NCBI GenBank assembly: GCA_002720865.1
Contig: PBIO01000031.1
Coordinates: 124,001 to 188,000, forward strand
Direction of reading: 5' to 3'
DNA length: 64,000 bases
Source: Halobacteriovorax sp.
Lineage (GTDB): Bacteria; Bdellovibrionota; Bacteriovoracia; Bacteriovoracales; Bacteriovoracaceae
Part shown: positions 43,739 to 52,272 of the stretch, in pieces
Layout: each line of letters opens with the position of its first letter
Position numbering within the stretch: position 1 is the stretch's first letter
Notes under the pieces: generated by a model
The model's database searches: none
Seen by the model: the letters and a program-made list of their open reading frames with translations, nothing else
What the model was told of the DNA's origin: nothing
Program-made: the position numbers and the translations under genes

Positions 43739-44104
43739 ATGAAAACTAGACGATCATTTTTTAAAGCAGCTCTTTTAAGCATTAGTGCCCTTCCTCTTTT
43801 AAAGAGTGGTGAAGCACTAGCAGCTTCTGCATTAAAATGTCCTCAAGACGCTCCTAAGGACGCTAAGGCATTAAAGAAACTACTTAAGTACGACGGAAAA
43901 GTATCTAAGAGGCTTGCATTCGTTGCTAACTCTTCTGATACAAAACATAAGAAGTTTAAGGCAGGATCAAACTGTGGAAACTGCAAGTTTTATAATGCTA
44001 AAAAAGAAGTTGAAGGCTACGCTCCATGTTCAATGGCAGCTAATAAGTACGTTCCTGCCTGCGGTTGGTGTAAGTCTTATAAGTTAGATAAGAAAAAAGT
44101 CTAA
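43739..44104 (+). CDS. high-potential iron-sulfur protein with Tat-type signal
   Basis: 121 residues. The N-terminus has twin arginines and a hydrophobic stretch (TRRSFFKAALLSISALPLL), a likely Tat signal that would export the folded cluster. The mature part has the HiPIP cysteine pattern C79-x2-C82-x14-C97-x13-C111, with the final GWC typical of the family; C34 and C108 are extra. HiPIPs carry a [4Fe-4S](3+/2+) cluster and transfer electrons in the periplasm, often to cytochrome oxidases or reaction centres. It is a single gene with its own terminator. Partner unknown. Confidence 0.88.
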   Translation: MKTRRSFFKAALLSISALPLLKSGEALAASALKCPQDAPKDAKALKKLLKYDGKVSKRLAFVANSSDTKHKKFKAGSNCGNCKFYNAKKEVEGYAPCSMAANKYVPACGWCKSYKLDKKKV

Positions 44105-44117
44105 TTCTAAATCAATA

Positions 44118-44144
44118 AAAAAGCCCGGACTGACCGGGCTTTTT
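44118..44144. terminator. bidirectional intrinsic terminator
   Basis: AAAAAGCCCGG (44118-44128), a five-base loop, and CCGGGCTTTTT (44134-44144) form an 11-bp stem with U-runs on both strands. It lies between the convergent HiPIP and L,D-transpeptidase genes and can end both transcripts. Confidence 0.9.
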
Positions 44145-44168
44145 CTTTAAGATAATTTTAATCTAAAT

Positions 44169-45530
44169 TTATAAGTTAACTTTATCCATGTTCATCCAAG
44201 GTCCAACCTCTTCGTCAGCGAATCCACCGCGAATTAGTGACTCATGGTTTGGAAGAGTGTATCCCTGAACAAAACCAGCGTCGATATAAAATACTCCGCG
44301 CATTTTCTCAGACTCAACTCTATAAACATTTCCTTTGCTTCCAAGACTTGCAGAAATACGACCTAGGTCTTCACCCGGTGTGTACTCAACAATAGTTGGA
44401 AATTGGTCAACATCGTAAGACCCTTCTTCGATCCATTTGTCTTGAGCAATACCTTCATCAAGAACATAGTTTCTATCAGCTGTTGGTCCGTTCTTACGTG
44501 AACCAGGAGTTGTTAGAATATAGTCCCACTTTTTATTAATTGGGCTATAACCTTTAAGTGTAGGATCAAGAAGAGCTTCTTTAGCGTAAATCTTGATAAA
44601 AGGAGTACCTACTGGAAGAATATTTCTTAAGTAAGCAATCGTCTCATTATCAGTTCTTGAACAACCAGAACTTCTTGGATTGGCCACAACATTTGAGATC
44701 CACTTTTTTGTATAATGAATATACTTTTTCTTATCAACACCCCAACCAACTGTTCCGTGTGTCCACTGAGCATTTGAGTTAGGAAAGATAAAAGCTGTAT
44801 ACCAACCGAAAGCTCCACGGATATCACCGTATCTCTTTCCATCCACTTTAGGCATATACTTTTTCTTCATCCAAGACATAAAACCTTTTCCTGGTTTTGG
44901 TGGCTTTGGATAGCTTGGGTGGTACCATGAAGGGTAGTGAGCGGCACCGTCTTGGTAGAACTTAATCCAATGAGTAAGACGATATGAACCGGCCCAAGTA
45001 CGAACTTTTTCATTTTTGTCTTCACCAACGGCTAGCTCTGCTTCAAGAACCATCTTATGTGGACAAGAGTTGTCAGCACAAACTCTTTCATAAACTCTTA
45101 ATCTTTCCGTCGCTATATTTTGAACAACAAAAAGGTCACCTTTAAAAGTTTTATAATCAATTTTCTCTTCTTCAAGATACTTAAAACTTACAAAGTAACG
45201 GTCAGAAGGTTGAATAACATTATTAGCTTCAGTCTTTACGATTTCAACTTGAACGTAATTTCCATTAAAAGGTCCAACATTTACGACTCTTAGTTGATCG
45301 TTTCTATTAACGATACCAAGACCGTTATTTGAAACCTCATCACTCGAGCGAACTCTTAAACCATTTGTTGATACAAAGTAGATCTTACCTTGCACAAGTT
45401 CTTCACGGCTTGAAACCGTAAAACTTGTCATCAGTTCTGCATCAGCATTTCCGGTATTCGGTGTCTCATTTTTACCGCCACAGGCAGCAAGTAGGAGAAC
45501 TAGTCCCATAAGGATCATGTTCTTTTTCAT
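44169..45530 (-). CDS. L,D-transpeptidase (YkuD) lipoprotein with SH3-like domain
   Basis: 453 residues from the ATG at 45530 (GGAG upstream; a lipoprotein signal MKKNMILMGLVLLLAACGG with Cys17). Residues about 40-105 form an SH3b-like domain (GLRVRSSDEVSNNG). The YkuD catalytic region includes WTHGTVGWG and RSSGCSR, the S/T-x-GC-x-R motif with the nucleophilic Cys. Such enzymes make 3-3 cross-links in peptidoglycan or attach proteins and amino acids. In predatory Bdellovibrio, L,D-transpeptidases remodel walls during prey growth, so a predation role is reasonable but unproven here. Divergent from the lysozyme-like gene. Confidence 0.87.
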   Translation of the reverse strand: MKKNMILMGLVLLLAACGGKNETPNTGNADAELMTSFTVSSREELVQGKIYFVSTNGLRVRSSDEVSNNGLGIVNRNDQLRVVNVGPFNGNYVQVEIVKTEANNVIQPSDRYFVSFKYLEEEKIDYKTFKGDLFVVQNIATERLRVYERVCADNSCPHKMVLEAELAVGEDKNEKVRTWAGSYRLTHWIKFYQDGAAHYPSWYHPSYPKPPKPGKGFMSWMKKKYMPKVDGKRYGDIRGAFGWYTAFIFPNSNAQWTHGTVGWGVDKKKYIHYTKKWISNVVANPRSSGCSRTDNETIAYLRNILPVGTPFIKIYAKEALLDPTLKGYSPINKKWDYILTTPGSRKNGPTADRNYVLDEGIAQDKWIEEGSYDVDQFPTIVEYTPGEDLGRISASLGSKGNVYRVESEKMRGVFYIDAGFVQGYTLPNHESLIRGGFADEEVGPWMNMDKVNL

Positions 45531-45799
45531 GGCTCTCTCCTCCACAAAGGTTGTTTTTGGCACATTAGTTATTTAATTCGTGACTTTGTTACACAATATT
45601 TGAACCCGTGTCTTCTTTGCCCTTGGCAAATGTAATCTTTACCATTTATTGATGCAGCGCGTAACGTGTTAAAATTACAGTGACTTTGTGCGTCAGGATA
45701 AAGATTTCATGAATGCCCCTCTAGCGTTTACATAGCGTGTCAGGATTGGGAATTAGGATTAATTACAAATTAAAACCCCATCCGTGAGAGGAGATTAAG

Positions 45800-46753
45800 A
45801 TGAAAAAGTTAATCGTCGGCGCTTTATTGGCGGCATCTGCATTCAGCGTTCAAGCTGAGAACATTGAATTATTAAATATGGCAACCTTTGTTGTTAACCC
45901 AGAGGCCTCGACAGTTGGTCCAAAATTTAAAAACACTGCTGAAAGAAGAGCGGTTTATGGTGATCAAGTTGCCACGCTTCTATTAAAGAATGCTGACAAG
46001 CTTGCTTCAAAATATCTAGATATGAACGATCCAATGGCCTATAACGCTTTTATGGTAATGGCCCTGACAGTTCCAATGCACGAAGGATTCTTTGTACACT
46101 TTAGAGAAACGGCCAATATTGAATCTGAATGTGTCGATTATAAAAGTAAGTATAAAAAACTTAGCGGAAAAGCTAAGAAAGAATTTAAGAAAAACTTAAT
46201 TAAAGGAAGCACTCCTTTTTTAATTAAGTGTAGTAAAATTGACGAAAGTCTTCCAACTGTAACTTCAATTATGAGAGCTATTTTAGATGGTTCTGATATT
46301 GGAATGATGCAAATTTCAGTAAGATGGCATTATGATATCTTTCTTGCTCAAAGAAAGTTTGAGTCAGTAGAAAAAACAATTGATTATGGAATGAGACATT
46401 TATTAAAAGGATTTGATCCAATCTATAGAAAGTCTAATGAGCACTCTTGTTTGACGGAAAATGGAAGCTTTAGTTACCAAAATCTAGTTCGCGCTACTTG
46501 GGGTGGATTTTATAATGGCGGAAGTGTTGGTCAGGCCTGTCGTTTTTCTGGTGTAGGTCATGCCAACGATCGTGCCTTTAAAATGAACCTTGATAAGATC
46601 TTATCTTATCCTGAAACAGGACTTCTAGGTTATAACAATGACTTAAGACTAGATCTAACACCGACTGTAAAAGCAGCTGTTGTTGAAGTCATTAATAACT
46701 TAAGAAATGGTACAGACAATAGAAGTGCAGTTAATAAGCTTTTAAAGAAATAA
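45800..46753 (+). CDS. exported lysozyme/transglycosylase-like protein
   Basis: 317 residues with a signal peptide (MKKLIVGALLAASAFSVQA). A candidate catalytic Glu lies in HEGFFVHFRETANIESE at about residue 95-111. SDIGMMQISVRWH resembles the G-x-MQI motif of lytic transglycosylases, and WGGFYNGGS the YNGG motif. Two Cys pairs are also present. Together these suggest a lysozyme-like peptidoglycan glycosidase fold of a divergent family, acting in the periplasm or on prey wall. The protein is not close to any E. coli Slt/Mlt family by eye. The 269-base gap to the divergent transpeptidase holds its promoter; no other feature was found. Confidence 0.68.
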   Translation: MKKLIVGALLAASAFSVQAENIELLNMATFVVNPEASTVGPKFKNTAERRAVYGDQVATLLLKNADKLASKYLDMNDPMAYNAFMVMALTVPMHEGFFVHFRETANIESECVDYKSKYKKLSGKAKKEFKKNLIKGSTPFLIKCSKIDESLPTVTSIMRAILDGSDIGMMQISVRWHYDIFLAQRKFESVEKTIDYGMRHLLKGFDPIYRKSNEHSCLTENGSFSYQNLVRATWGGFYNGGSVGQACRFSGVGHANDRAFKMNLDKILSYPETGLLGYNNDLRLDLTPTVKAAVVEVINNLRNGTDNRSAVNKLLKK

Positions 46754-46798
46754 TTTGAGAAGTTTCTCTTTTAGAGAAGCTCCTTCTGGGGGGCGATA

Positions 46799-47674
46799 GT
46801 GAAAGGTTTTTGGCGCAAAGTCTTACTCACGATGGGGTTCGCCCCCCTTCTTTTTTTGTTCAATAAATATTACCTACTACCCAATTACGATGCGCCTAAG
46901 ACCCCTGTAAAAAAAGAAAAAACCGTAGTCATAAAAGTAGAAGAGGCCAGCGCTCCAAAGTCTGAGCTTAAAGTTCTATCTTCTAAGGCAGCCAAAAAAA
47001 GTACAGAAGCGGTTCTATTAGAAAGAATTCAAAACTTTTCAAAAAATATTAAAGAGATTATTCCCAGCCTAAAAGATGAGTGGCAAGAGGAGGGAAAGTC
47101 TCTTCTTAAGAATTTGGAAGATTGCCAAGGTCGAGATTTTTGCGGAATGCAGCCAGATGAAGATGGCTATTTCGATGAGAGTGAAACTCATGCGAGAAAG
47201 ACTCAGGTACGCTTGCTTGAAATGCTTAATCAATCCTTTGAAGAATCCGGTGATAAAAAATTTTTATTAGATTCTGAAGTTCTAAGCTCCTTTTTAAAGA
47301 GCGGGAATGAAAGGCTTATTCTACAGACCTTTAAGCAATTAAAGGCGAAAGGAGAGCTAAAGTCTGCTCTTAGTCGTATTTCAGGAAAAGACTCGGCCAA
47401 TGCCTTAATGCTCTTATCGAAGTCGGTAAGCAAAGAAGAGCTGGTAGAGTTAATTGAAGAAGCACTTCAGGGCTCAAATGGCTACACAGCAGTATCGGTC
47501 TTTGAAGTACTAGGTAAACTTCAATTTGATGAACCTGGTTTTGAAGCCGTTTTAAACAGAGTTTGTCATTTGAAAAATGGACTCCCACAAAATTGGCGGG
47601 CCATAGATGGTCTATCCTCTAAGATAGCTAAGGAAAGAGGATTTAAAATCAACGCCAAGTCTGTTTGCCAATAA
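46799..47674 (+). CDS. membrane-anchored periplasmic protein, unknown
   Basis: 291 residues. The start is GTG at 46799 preceded by GGGGGG. One membrane helix at about 9-26 follows a basic start, then a Lys/Glu-rich helical body of about 260 residues facing the periplasm, with CxxxxFC-type cysteines (EDCQGRDFCGM) and C-terminal CHLKNG and VCQ. The helical repeats look HEAT-like but no family is recognised. It lies 45 bases after the lysozyme-like gene, separated by a weak hairpin (AGTTTCTC...GAGAAGCT), and is probably in the same operon. Confidence 0.7.
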   Translation: MKGFWRKVLLTMGFAPLLFLFNKYYLLPNYDAPKTPVKKEKTVVIKVEEASAPKSELKVLSSKAAKKSTEAVLLERIQNFSKNIKEIIPSLKDEWQEEGKSLLKNLEDCQGRDFCGMQPDEDGYFDESETHARKTQVRLLEMLNQSFEESGDKKFLLDSEVLSSFLKSGNERLILQTFKQLKAKGELKSALSRISGKDSANALMLLSKSVSKEELVELIEEALQGSNGYTAVSVFEVLGKLQFDEPGFEAVLNRVCHLKNGLPQNWRAIDGLSSKIAKERGFKINAKSVCQ

Positions 47675-47678
47675 AAAC

Positions 47679-48395
47679 TTATTGTAGCGGATCAAGCTCG
47701 TGAATCTTATTGTTCATTCTATGCAGCTCATTAGCCATTTTATTATTAATCATTTTGTACTGGCGAGCATAGGCCTTTGAATCTTCCAGTTCTTTCATTG
47801 TAGATTCAAGTTCTTGGTTAATCTCTTGATTGATATTTTTGAGATTATTTATTTCTTTAAGAAGTAAATTAATCTGCTCTGATTTTTCATTTACGTCGCG
47901 GGCCTTGGAGTTCTTTTCCGTAGCTTCGTGATCAATCTTTGATTGTGCCATATTAAAAGCTGATTCAAGCGATCTTTGATAACGTGAGTTCTTTTCAATT
48001 TCATTTGATAATTTTTCTTCTACTTCAAGCCTTTGATTAAACTTCTTATTTAAAAAGGAGATCATTTTTTCTTTTTGAAAAAGTTCTTCTGCAAATTCAG
48101 TAGCTGAGGCGGATAAAAAATTTGTTAGAGTTTCTACTTGAGCATCTAACTCTGCATTTTCAGAGATAGATTTCTCTAATAGGGTTTTAACTTCTTTTGA
48201 GTGCTTTTGCTCAAAGTTGATTTGCTTATAAAGTTCGTCAATGGCAGTTTTATATTCGTCGATTTCGGCCTGACGAGCATCCCAAATGGCACGGAAGGTT
48301 CCGTCCATCTTTTTTCCTTCTTTCTTACGAAGGAGGCTAAAGAGGCCTTGGTTTTGTTTTAAAAGTTCTTCAAAGCTTTGATAGATTTTACGCAT
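47679..48395 (-). CDS. coiled-coil protein, unknown
   Basis: 238 residues, almost entirely alpha-helical and charged, with heptad patterns from about residue 45 to 230 (TAIDELYKQINFEQK, EIEKNSRYQRSLESAF, EINNLKNINQEINQEL). There is no signal peptide or membrane segment. It is probably a cytoplasmic structural or scaffold protein. It ends five bases from the convergent gene. No family recognised. Confidence 0.7.
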   Translation of the reverse strand: MRKIYQSFEELLKQNQGLFSLLRKKEGKKMDGTFRAIWDARQAEIDEYKTAIDELYKQINFEQKHSKEVKTLLEKSISENAELDAQVETLTNFLSASATEFAEELFQKEKMISFLNKKFNQRLEVEEKLSNEIEKNSRYQRSLESAFNMAQSKIDHEATEKNSKARDVNEKSEQINLLLKEINNLKNINQEINQELESTMKELEDSKAYARQYKMINNKMANELHRMNNKIHELDPLQ

Positions 48396-48456
48396 AGTAA
48401 AATTCTATAGCCGCTTGCGTGAAAGTGAAACTACGCAGAGCAGCTAAAGTGCTAAA

Positions 48457-49023
48457 TTACCACTCTGGAGCGACGTAAACATCGATTTCTGGGTTGTACT
48501 GATCTCTTAGAATGGCCTTTATGGCCTCAAGAGTCCCCGTCGTTGAGGAAGGGCAAGTACCGCAGGCCCCTTGATATTGAACCAAAAGAACATTGTCTTC
48601 ATAGCTAATGGTTTGAATATCTCCTCCATCACCTTGAAGACCAGGACGAATCGTTTTATCTAAGATACCCTCAATTTCTTTAAGCTCTGGAGTTAAATTG
48701 GCTCTTCTATCTCTTTCAGGATCTGGGTCATTATAATCAGGATTGTGAGCAGGCATTCCACCTCTAAGAGTCTCGATGATCTGTGTTTCAAGAATCTCCC
48801 ACTCCTCATATCCAAATTTAGTAATTGTAATCACATTTTCAAAAAAGTGAAGTTGATCGACACCTCTAAGTGTGAAGAGGTTAAGGGCAAGTTTATTTTC
48901 CCCGCATTGCATGGGTGTTTTATAAGTAGAATTACCTTCGTTTTTAACGGAGGTGTTTAAGATAAACTTAAGGGCGTTTGGGTTTGGAGTTGGTTGAATT
49001 GTGATATCTAGTTCTTCTGCCAT
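48457..49023 (-). CDS. nfuA: Fe-S cluster scaffold/carrier Nfu
   Basis: 188 residues from the ATG at 49023; a longer frame extends into sufS and is not used. The N-terminal Nfu_N domain (ITIQPTPNPNALKFILN) is followed by the NifU C-terminal domain (IRPGLQGDGGDIQTISYED, GACGTCPSSTTGT) with the CxxC that binds a [4Fe-4S] cluster between two subunits. It passes clusters assembled by SufBCD to target enzymes. It is the last gene of the suf operon, seven bases after sufS. The Nfu_N arrangement is closer to mitochondrial-type Nfu1 than to E. coli NfuA. Confidence 0.93.
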   Translation of the reverse strand: MAEELDITIQPTPNPNALKFILNTSVKNEGNSTYKTPMQCGENKLALNLFTLRGVDQLHFFENVITITKFGYEEWEILETQIIETLRGGMPAHNPDYNDPDPERDRRANLTPELKEIEGILDKTIRPGLQGDGGDIQTISYEDNVLLVQYQGACGTCPSSTTGTLEAIKAILRDQYNPEIDVYVAPEW

Positions 49024-49030
49024 ATCTTTC

Positions 49031-50245
49031 CTACAGGAGTTTGAGTGATTTGTTGAGTGCGGCCATAAGCGCGTCCACATCTTCTTTATTGTTGTAAATA
49101 CTGAATGAGGCTCGGACTGTTGCATTGACATTAAATCGCTCCATTAATGGTTGTGTACAATGATGACCGGTTCTTACGGCCACTCCTTGTTGATCTAATA
49201 AGGTACCAAGGTCGTGGGGATGAACTCCATCGATGACAAAAGAAATAACCGAAGTTTTCTCTTTTGCTGTTCCTATAATTTTAAGTCCATCTATTTCAAG
49301 TAATTTCTTGGTAGCATAGTTTAAAAGTTCATTTTCTTGCTGATGAATATCTTCCCAACCTAGTGAATCAATATAATCGATGGCGTCTTTTAAAGCGATG
49401 ACTTCGGCTATTGCTGGAGTTCCCGCCTCAAATTTTTCGGGAAGCTGATTATAGGTGGTTCCGGTAAAGGAAACTTTTTCAATCATGGCACCGCCTCCCT
49501 GGTAAGGGGGCATCTGGTTTAAAAGCTCTTCTTTTCCAAAAAGAATTCCAACTCCGGTAGGTCCATAAATTTTATGCCCAGAGAAGGCCAAGAAATCGCA
49601 ATTTAAATCTTGAACATCTATCTTCATATGAGGTGCGCTTTGGGCAGCATCAACACAAAATTTTGCACCAGCGTCATGGGCAAGGGCAACCATTTCTTTT
49701 ATGGGGTTGATCGTTCCGAGTGTATTTGAAATATGACAAACAGATACCAATTTAACTTTTGGATTCAGGAGTTTTTTATAAGCCTCAAGGTCAATCTCAC
49801 CGGCATCATTGATTGGTATCTCTTTAACAATGGCACCTTTTCTTTGGGCCATAAGTTGCCAGGGAACAATATTTGAATGATGTTCCATAGTTGAAATTAA
49901 GATTTCATCACCAGCATTTATAAATTTTTCTCCAAAACTAAAGGCCACTAAGTTTAGAGAATCCGTGGTTCCTTTGGTGAAGATGACTTCATGATCAAAC
50001 TTTGCGTTGATGAACTTTTGAACTGCTAAACGAGTAGCCTCGTACTTTCTTGTTCCTTGCTCACTTAAAAAGTGAACGCCTCTATGAACATTTGCGGTTT
50101 CTTTTTCATAATGCTGATGAAGAGCATTTATTACTGGGGCAGCTTTAAGAGCAGAAGCAGCACTATCTAAGTAAACGAGATCCTTTCCATGAACCTTTTG
50201 AGCTAGGGCAGGGAAGTCTCTTCGAATTTGAGCTAGTTCTAACAT
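49031..50245 (-). CDS. sufS: cysteine desulfurase SufS
   Basis: 404 residues, PLP-dependent group II desulfurase. Landmarks: DSAASALKAAPV, the STMEHHSNIVPW helix, CHISNTLGTINP, FSGHKIYGPTG with the Schiff-base Lys, and RTGHHCTQPLM with the active Cys. It takes sulfur from cysteine to a persulfide and supplies it for cluster assembly. No SufE or SufU partner gene is in the operon, so the sulfur acceptor must be encoded elsewhere or be SufB directly. It abuts sufD with no spacer. Confidence 0.97.
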   Translation of the reverse strand: MLELAQIRRDFPALAQKVHGKDLVYLDSAASALKAAPVINALHQHYEKETANVHRGVHFLSEQGTRKYEATRLAVQKFINAKFDHEVIFTKGTTDSLNLVAFSFGEKFINAGDEILISTMEHHSNIVPWQLMAQRKGAIVKEIPINDAGEIDLEAYKKLLNPKVKLVSVCHISNTLGTINPIKEMVALAHDAGAKFCVDAAQSAPHMKIDVQDLNCDFLAFSGHKIYGPTGVGILFGKEELLNQMPPYQGGGAMIEKVSFTGTTYNQLPEKFEAGTPAIAEVIALKDAIDYIDSLGWEDIHQQENELLNYATKKLLEIDGLKIIGTAKEKTSVISFVIDGVHPHDLGTLLDQQGVAVRTGHHCTQPLMERFNVNATVRASFSIYNNKEDVDALMAALNKSLKLL

Positions 50246-51508
50246 CTAAGCTTCCTCTCTCATCCTTTGATGAATATCTTCTTCGTACTCAGTATATAGA
50301 AGATTTTCTAAGTATTTTTTGGTTTCAACATGTTTGATTTTATCCAAAGCTTCTTGGACAAAACCATGGCAAAGCATGATCTTGGCATCTCTTGGAGAGA
50401 TGGCCCTACTTTCTAAATAAAAAAGTTCTTCTTCACTTAACTGTCCAACAGTAGCTCCATGGGCACATTTTACATCATCAGCATAAACTTCTAATTGGGG
50501 CCTAGTATCGGCATGAGCTTTTTTAGAAAGAAGAAGATTTTTATTTAACTGGCTTGAGTCCACTAATTGAGCATCTCTATGAACAATGATTTTCCCCGTG
50601 AAAATTCCGTGGCTCACATCATCCAATACCGCTTTAAAAAGCTGCTCTGATTCGGTTCTTTCGACTTTGTGATTAATATGACTAAAGTTATCACATTGCT
50701 GAGAACCTCTTAAAGCGTAGAGGCCGTTAACTTCTCCTCTAGCCCCGGCACCAACCAGATCGATATTTATATTATTTCTTGAAAGTTTCCCACCAGTCGT
50801 AAAAGTAAAGCTATGTAGGCAGGCGTTAGCCTCTACAGTTGCCTTAACTGAACCAAAATGAAAACTTTCAGCTCCTTCCGTTACGACTTTGACATGCTCG
50901 GCGTTTGCATTTTTCGCCACTGTGAGCTCTGTCATATGGTTTCTGTTATAACTTCCTTGGTCAGGAGAGTTAAAATACTCGGCAATTCTGGCTACGCTAT
51001 TGGCTTCAATATTAACGAGTAGACGACTGGCACCTACAGAGTTGATCGCTTCGGCCGTGTTTAGGTGAAGAATATTGATAATTCCTGGGGAGCTATCTTT
51101 TTTAATTGTTAACTTAATAAATTGCTCAGTAAGAATTAAGTTTAAGTCTTCAAGGGAATCGGTAGGGAAGTCTTTATTTCCAGTAAAGCTATCAGAGATC
51201 TGAAACTCGACCCCATCAGGTAGATTTGAATACTCGTTTGAAACTTTTCCGTTGATAAGGACTAATTGGGGCTTAATTCCTCTAGCTAGCTTTGTGACCT
51301 GATCATTTGTAAGCTCTCCCGCCACAGCTTTTATATTAAGGGCCTTAGGAAAAAAAGCATCTACATTCGTGTACTTATAATCTTCAAGCTTCTTATGAGG
51401 AAGACCTTGAAGTTTGAATCGATCAAAGGCTTTTTGAGCATCACTTGATAAGTTAAGGCTCATCATTTGATCGAGAATATTTTTATTTAATTCTTCTCTT
51501 TCCTTCAT
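50246..51508 (-). CDS. sufD: Fe-S assembly protein SufD
   Basis: 420 residues of the SufB/SufD beta-helix family. The C-terminal half shows NRNHMTELTVAKNAN, GKIIVHRDAQLVDSSQLNKNLLLS and YADDVKCAHGATVGQLSEEELFYLESR, the conserved core with the CAHGAT motif. SufD pairs with SufB on the SufC ATPase dimer to form the scaffold and helps iron acquisition. It overlaps sufC by one base, so the subunits are coupled. Confidence 0.95.
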   Translation of the reverse strand: MKEREELNKNILDQMMSLNLSSDAQKAFDRFKLQGLPHKKLEDYKYTNVDAFFPKALNIKAVAGELTNDQVTKLARGIKPQLVLINGKVSNEYSNLPDGVEFQISDSFTGNKDFPTDSLEDLNLILTEQFIKLTIKKDSSPGIINILHLNTAEAINSVGASRLLVNIEANSVARIAEYFNSPDQGSYNRNHMTELTVAKNANAEHVKVVTEGAESFHFGSVKATVEANACLHSFTFTTGGKLSRNNINIDLVGAGARGEVNGLYALRGSQQCDNFSHINHKVERTESEQLFKAVLDDVSHGIFTGKIIVHRDAQLVDSSQLNKNLLLSKKAHADTRPQLEVYADDVKCAHGATVGQLSEEELFYLESRAISPRDAKIMLCHGFVQEALDKIKHVETKKYLENLLYTEYEEDIHQRMREEA

Positions 51509-52269
51509 TATTGAACCTTTGTTAACCAGTCATAACCTTTTTCTTCCAATTCCAGAGCCAATTCCTTTCCACCAGACTTTATAATTTGTCCGTTTGAAAG
51601 CACGTGAACATAATCTGGTACGATATAATCGAGAAGTCTTTGGTAATGAGTTACTAGTAAGACGGCATTATATTTATTTTTTATGGCGTTTACGCCTTTA
51701 GAAACAATTTTTAGAGCATCAATATCAAGACCTGAGTCAGTCTCATCTAAAAGAGAAAGTCTTGGGTTCAAAACGGCCATTTGAAGAATTTCATTTTTCT
51801 TTTTCTCTCCACCTGAAAAGCCTGTATTTACAGGTCTATCTAGGAAGCTGGCGTTCATTTCAAGGAGATCAAGCTTTGGCTTTAGGAACTCTCTGAATTC
51901 TTCTTCAGTAACTTCATTTACTCCTTGAGCTTTACAGACTTCATTAAAAGACTCGTGAAGAAAACCAAAATTGCTAACACCAGGGATCTCTACCGGGTAT
52001 TGAAATCCTAGAAAAATCCCTTTTTGGGCTCTCTCATAGGCTTCGAATTCTAATAAGTCAGTTAGTTTATTATTCACATCATACTGAATAGTGCCTTCCG
52101 TAACTTCAAAAGCTGGATGCCCAGCAATAACTTTTGCTAGAGTACTTTTTCCTGAACCGTTCGGACCCATTATCGCGTGAACTTCGCCCGGTTTAATGGT
52201 TAAGTTAATGCCACGAAGAATCTCGTCACCGTCTTCTACTTTTGCGTGTAGGTTTTTAATTTCAATCAT
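51508..52269 (-). CDS. sufC: Fe-S assembly ATPase SufC
   Basis: 253 residues, ABC-type ATPase without membrane domains. Walker A GPNGSGKST, signature FSGGEKKKNEILQ, Walker B LSLLDETDSGLD and the His-switch VTHYQR are intact. The EKKK-after-signature and LLDETDSGLD forms are typical for SufC. ATP hydrolysis drives shape change of the SufBCD scaffold. It lies three bases after sufB. Confidence 0.97.
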   Translation of the reverse strand: MIEIKNLHAKVEDGDEILRGINLTIKPGEVHAIMGPNGSGKSTLAKVIAGHPAFEVTEGTIQYDVNNKLTDLLEFEAYERAQKGIFLGFQYPVEIPGVSNFGFLHESFNEVCKAQGVNEVTEEEFREFLKPKLDLLEMNASFLDRPVNTGFSGGEKKKNEILQMAVLNPRLSLLDETDSGLDIDALKIVSKGVNAIKNKYNAVLLVTHYQRLLDYIVPDYVHVLSNGQIIKSGGKELALELEEKGYDWLTKVQ

Positions 52270-52272
52270 AAT

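Noticed and set aside
44169-46753. Considered as a toxin-immunity or secretion effector pair
   Set aside because: Both proteins have their own signal peptides and wall-enzyme motifs; there is no immunity-like small gene or secretion-marker domain.
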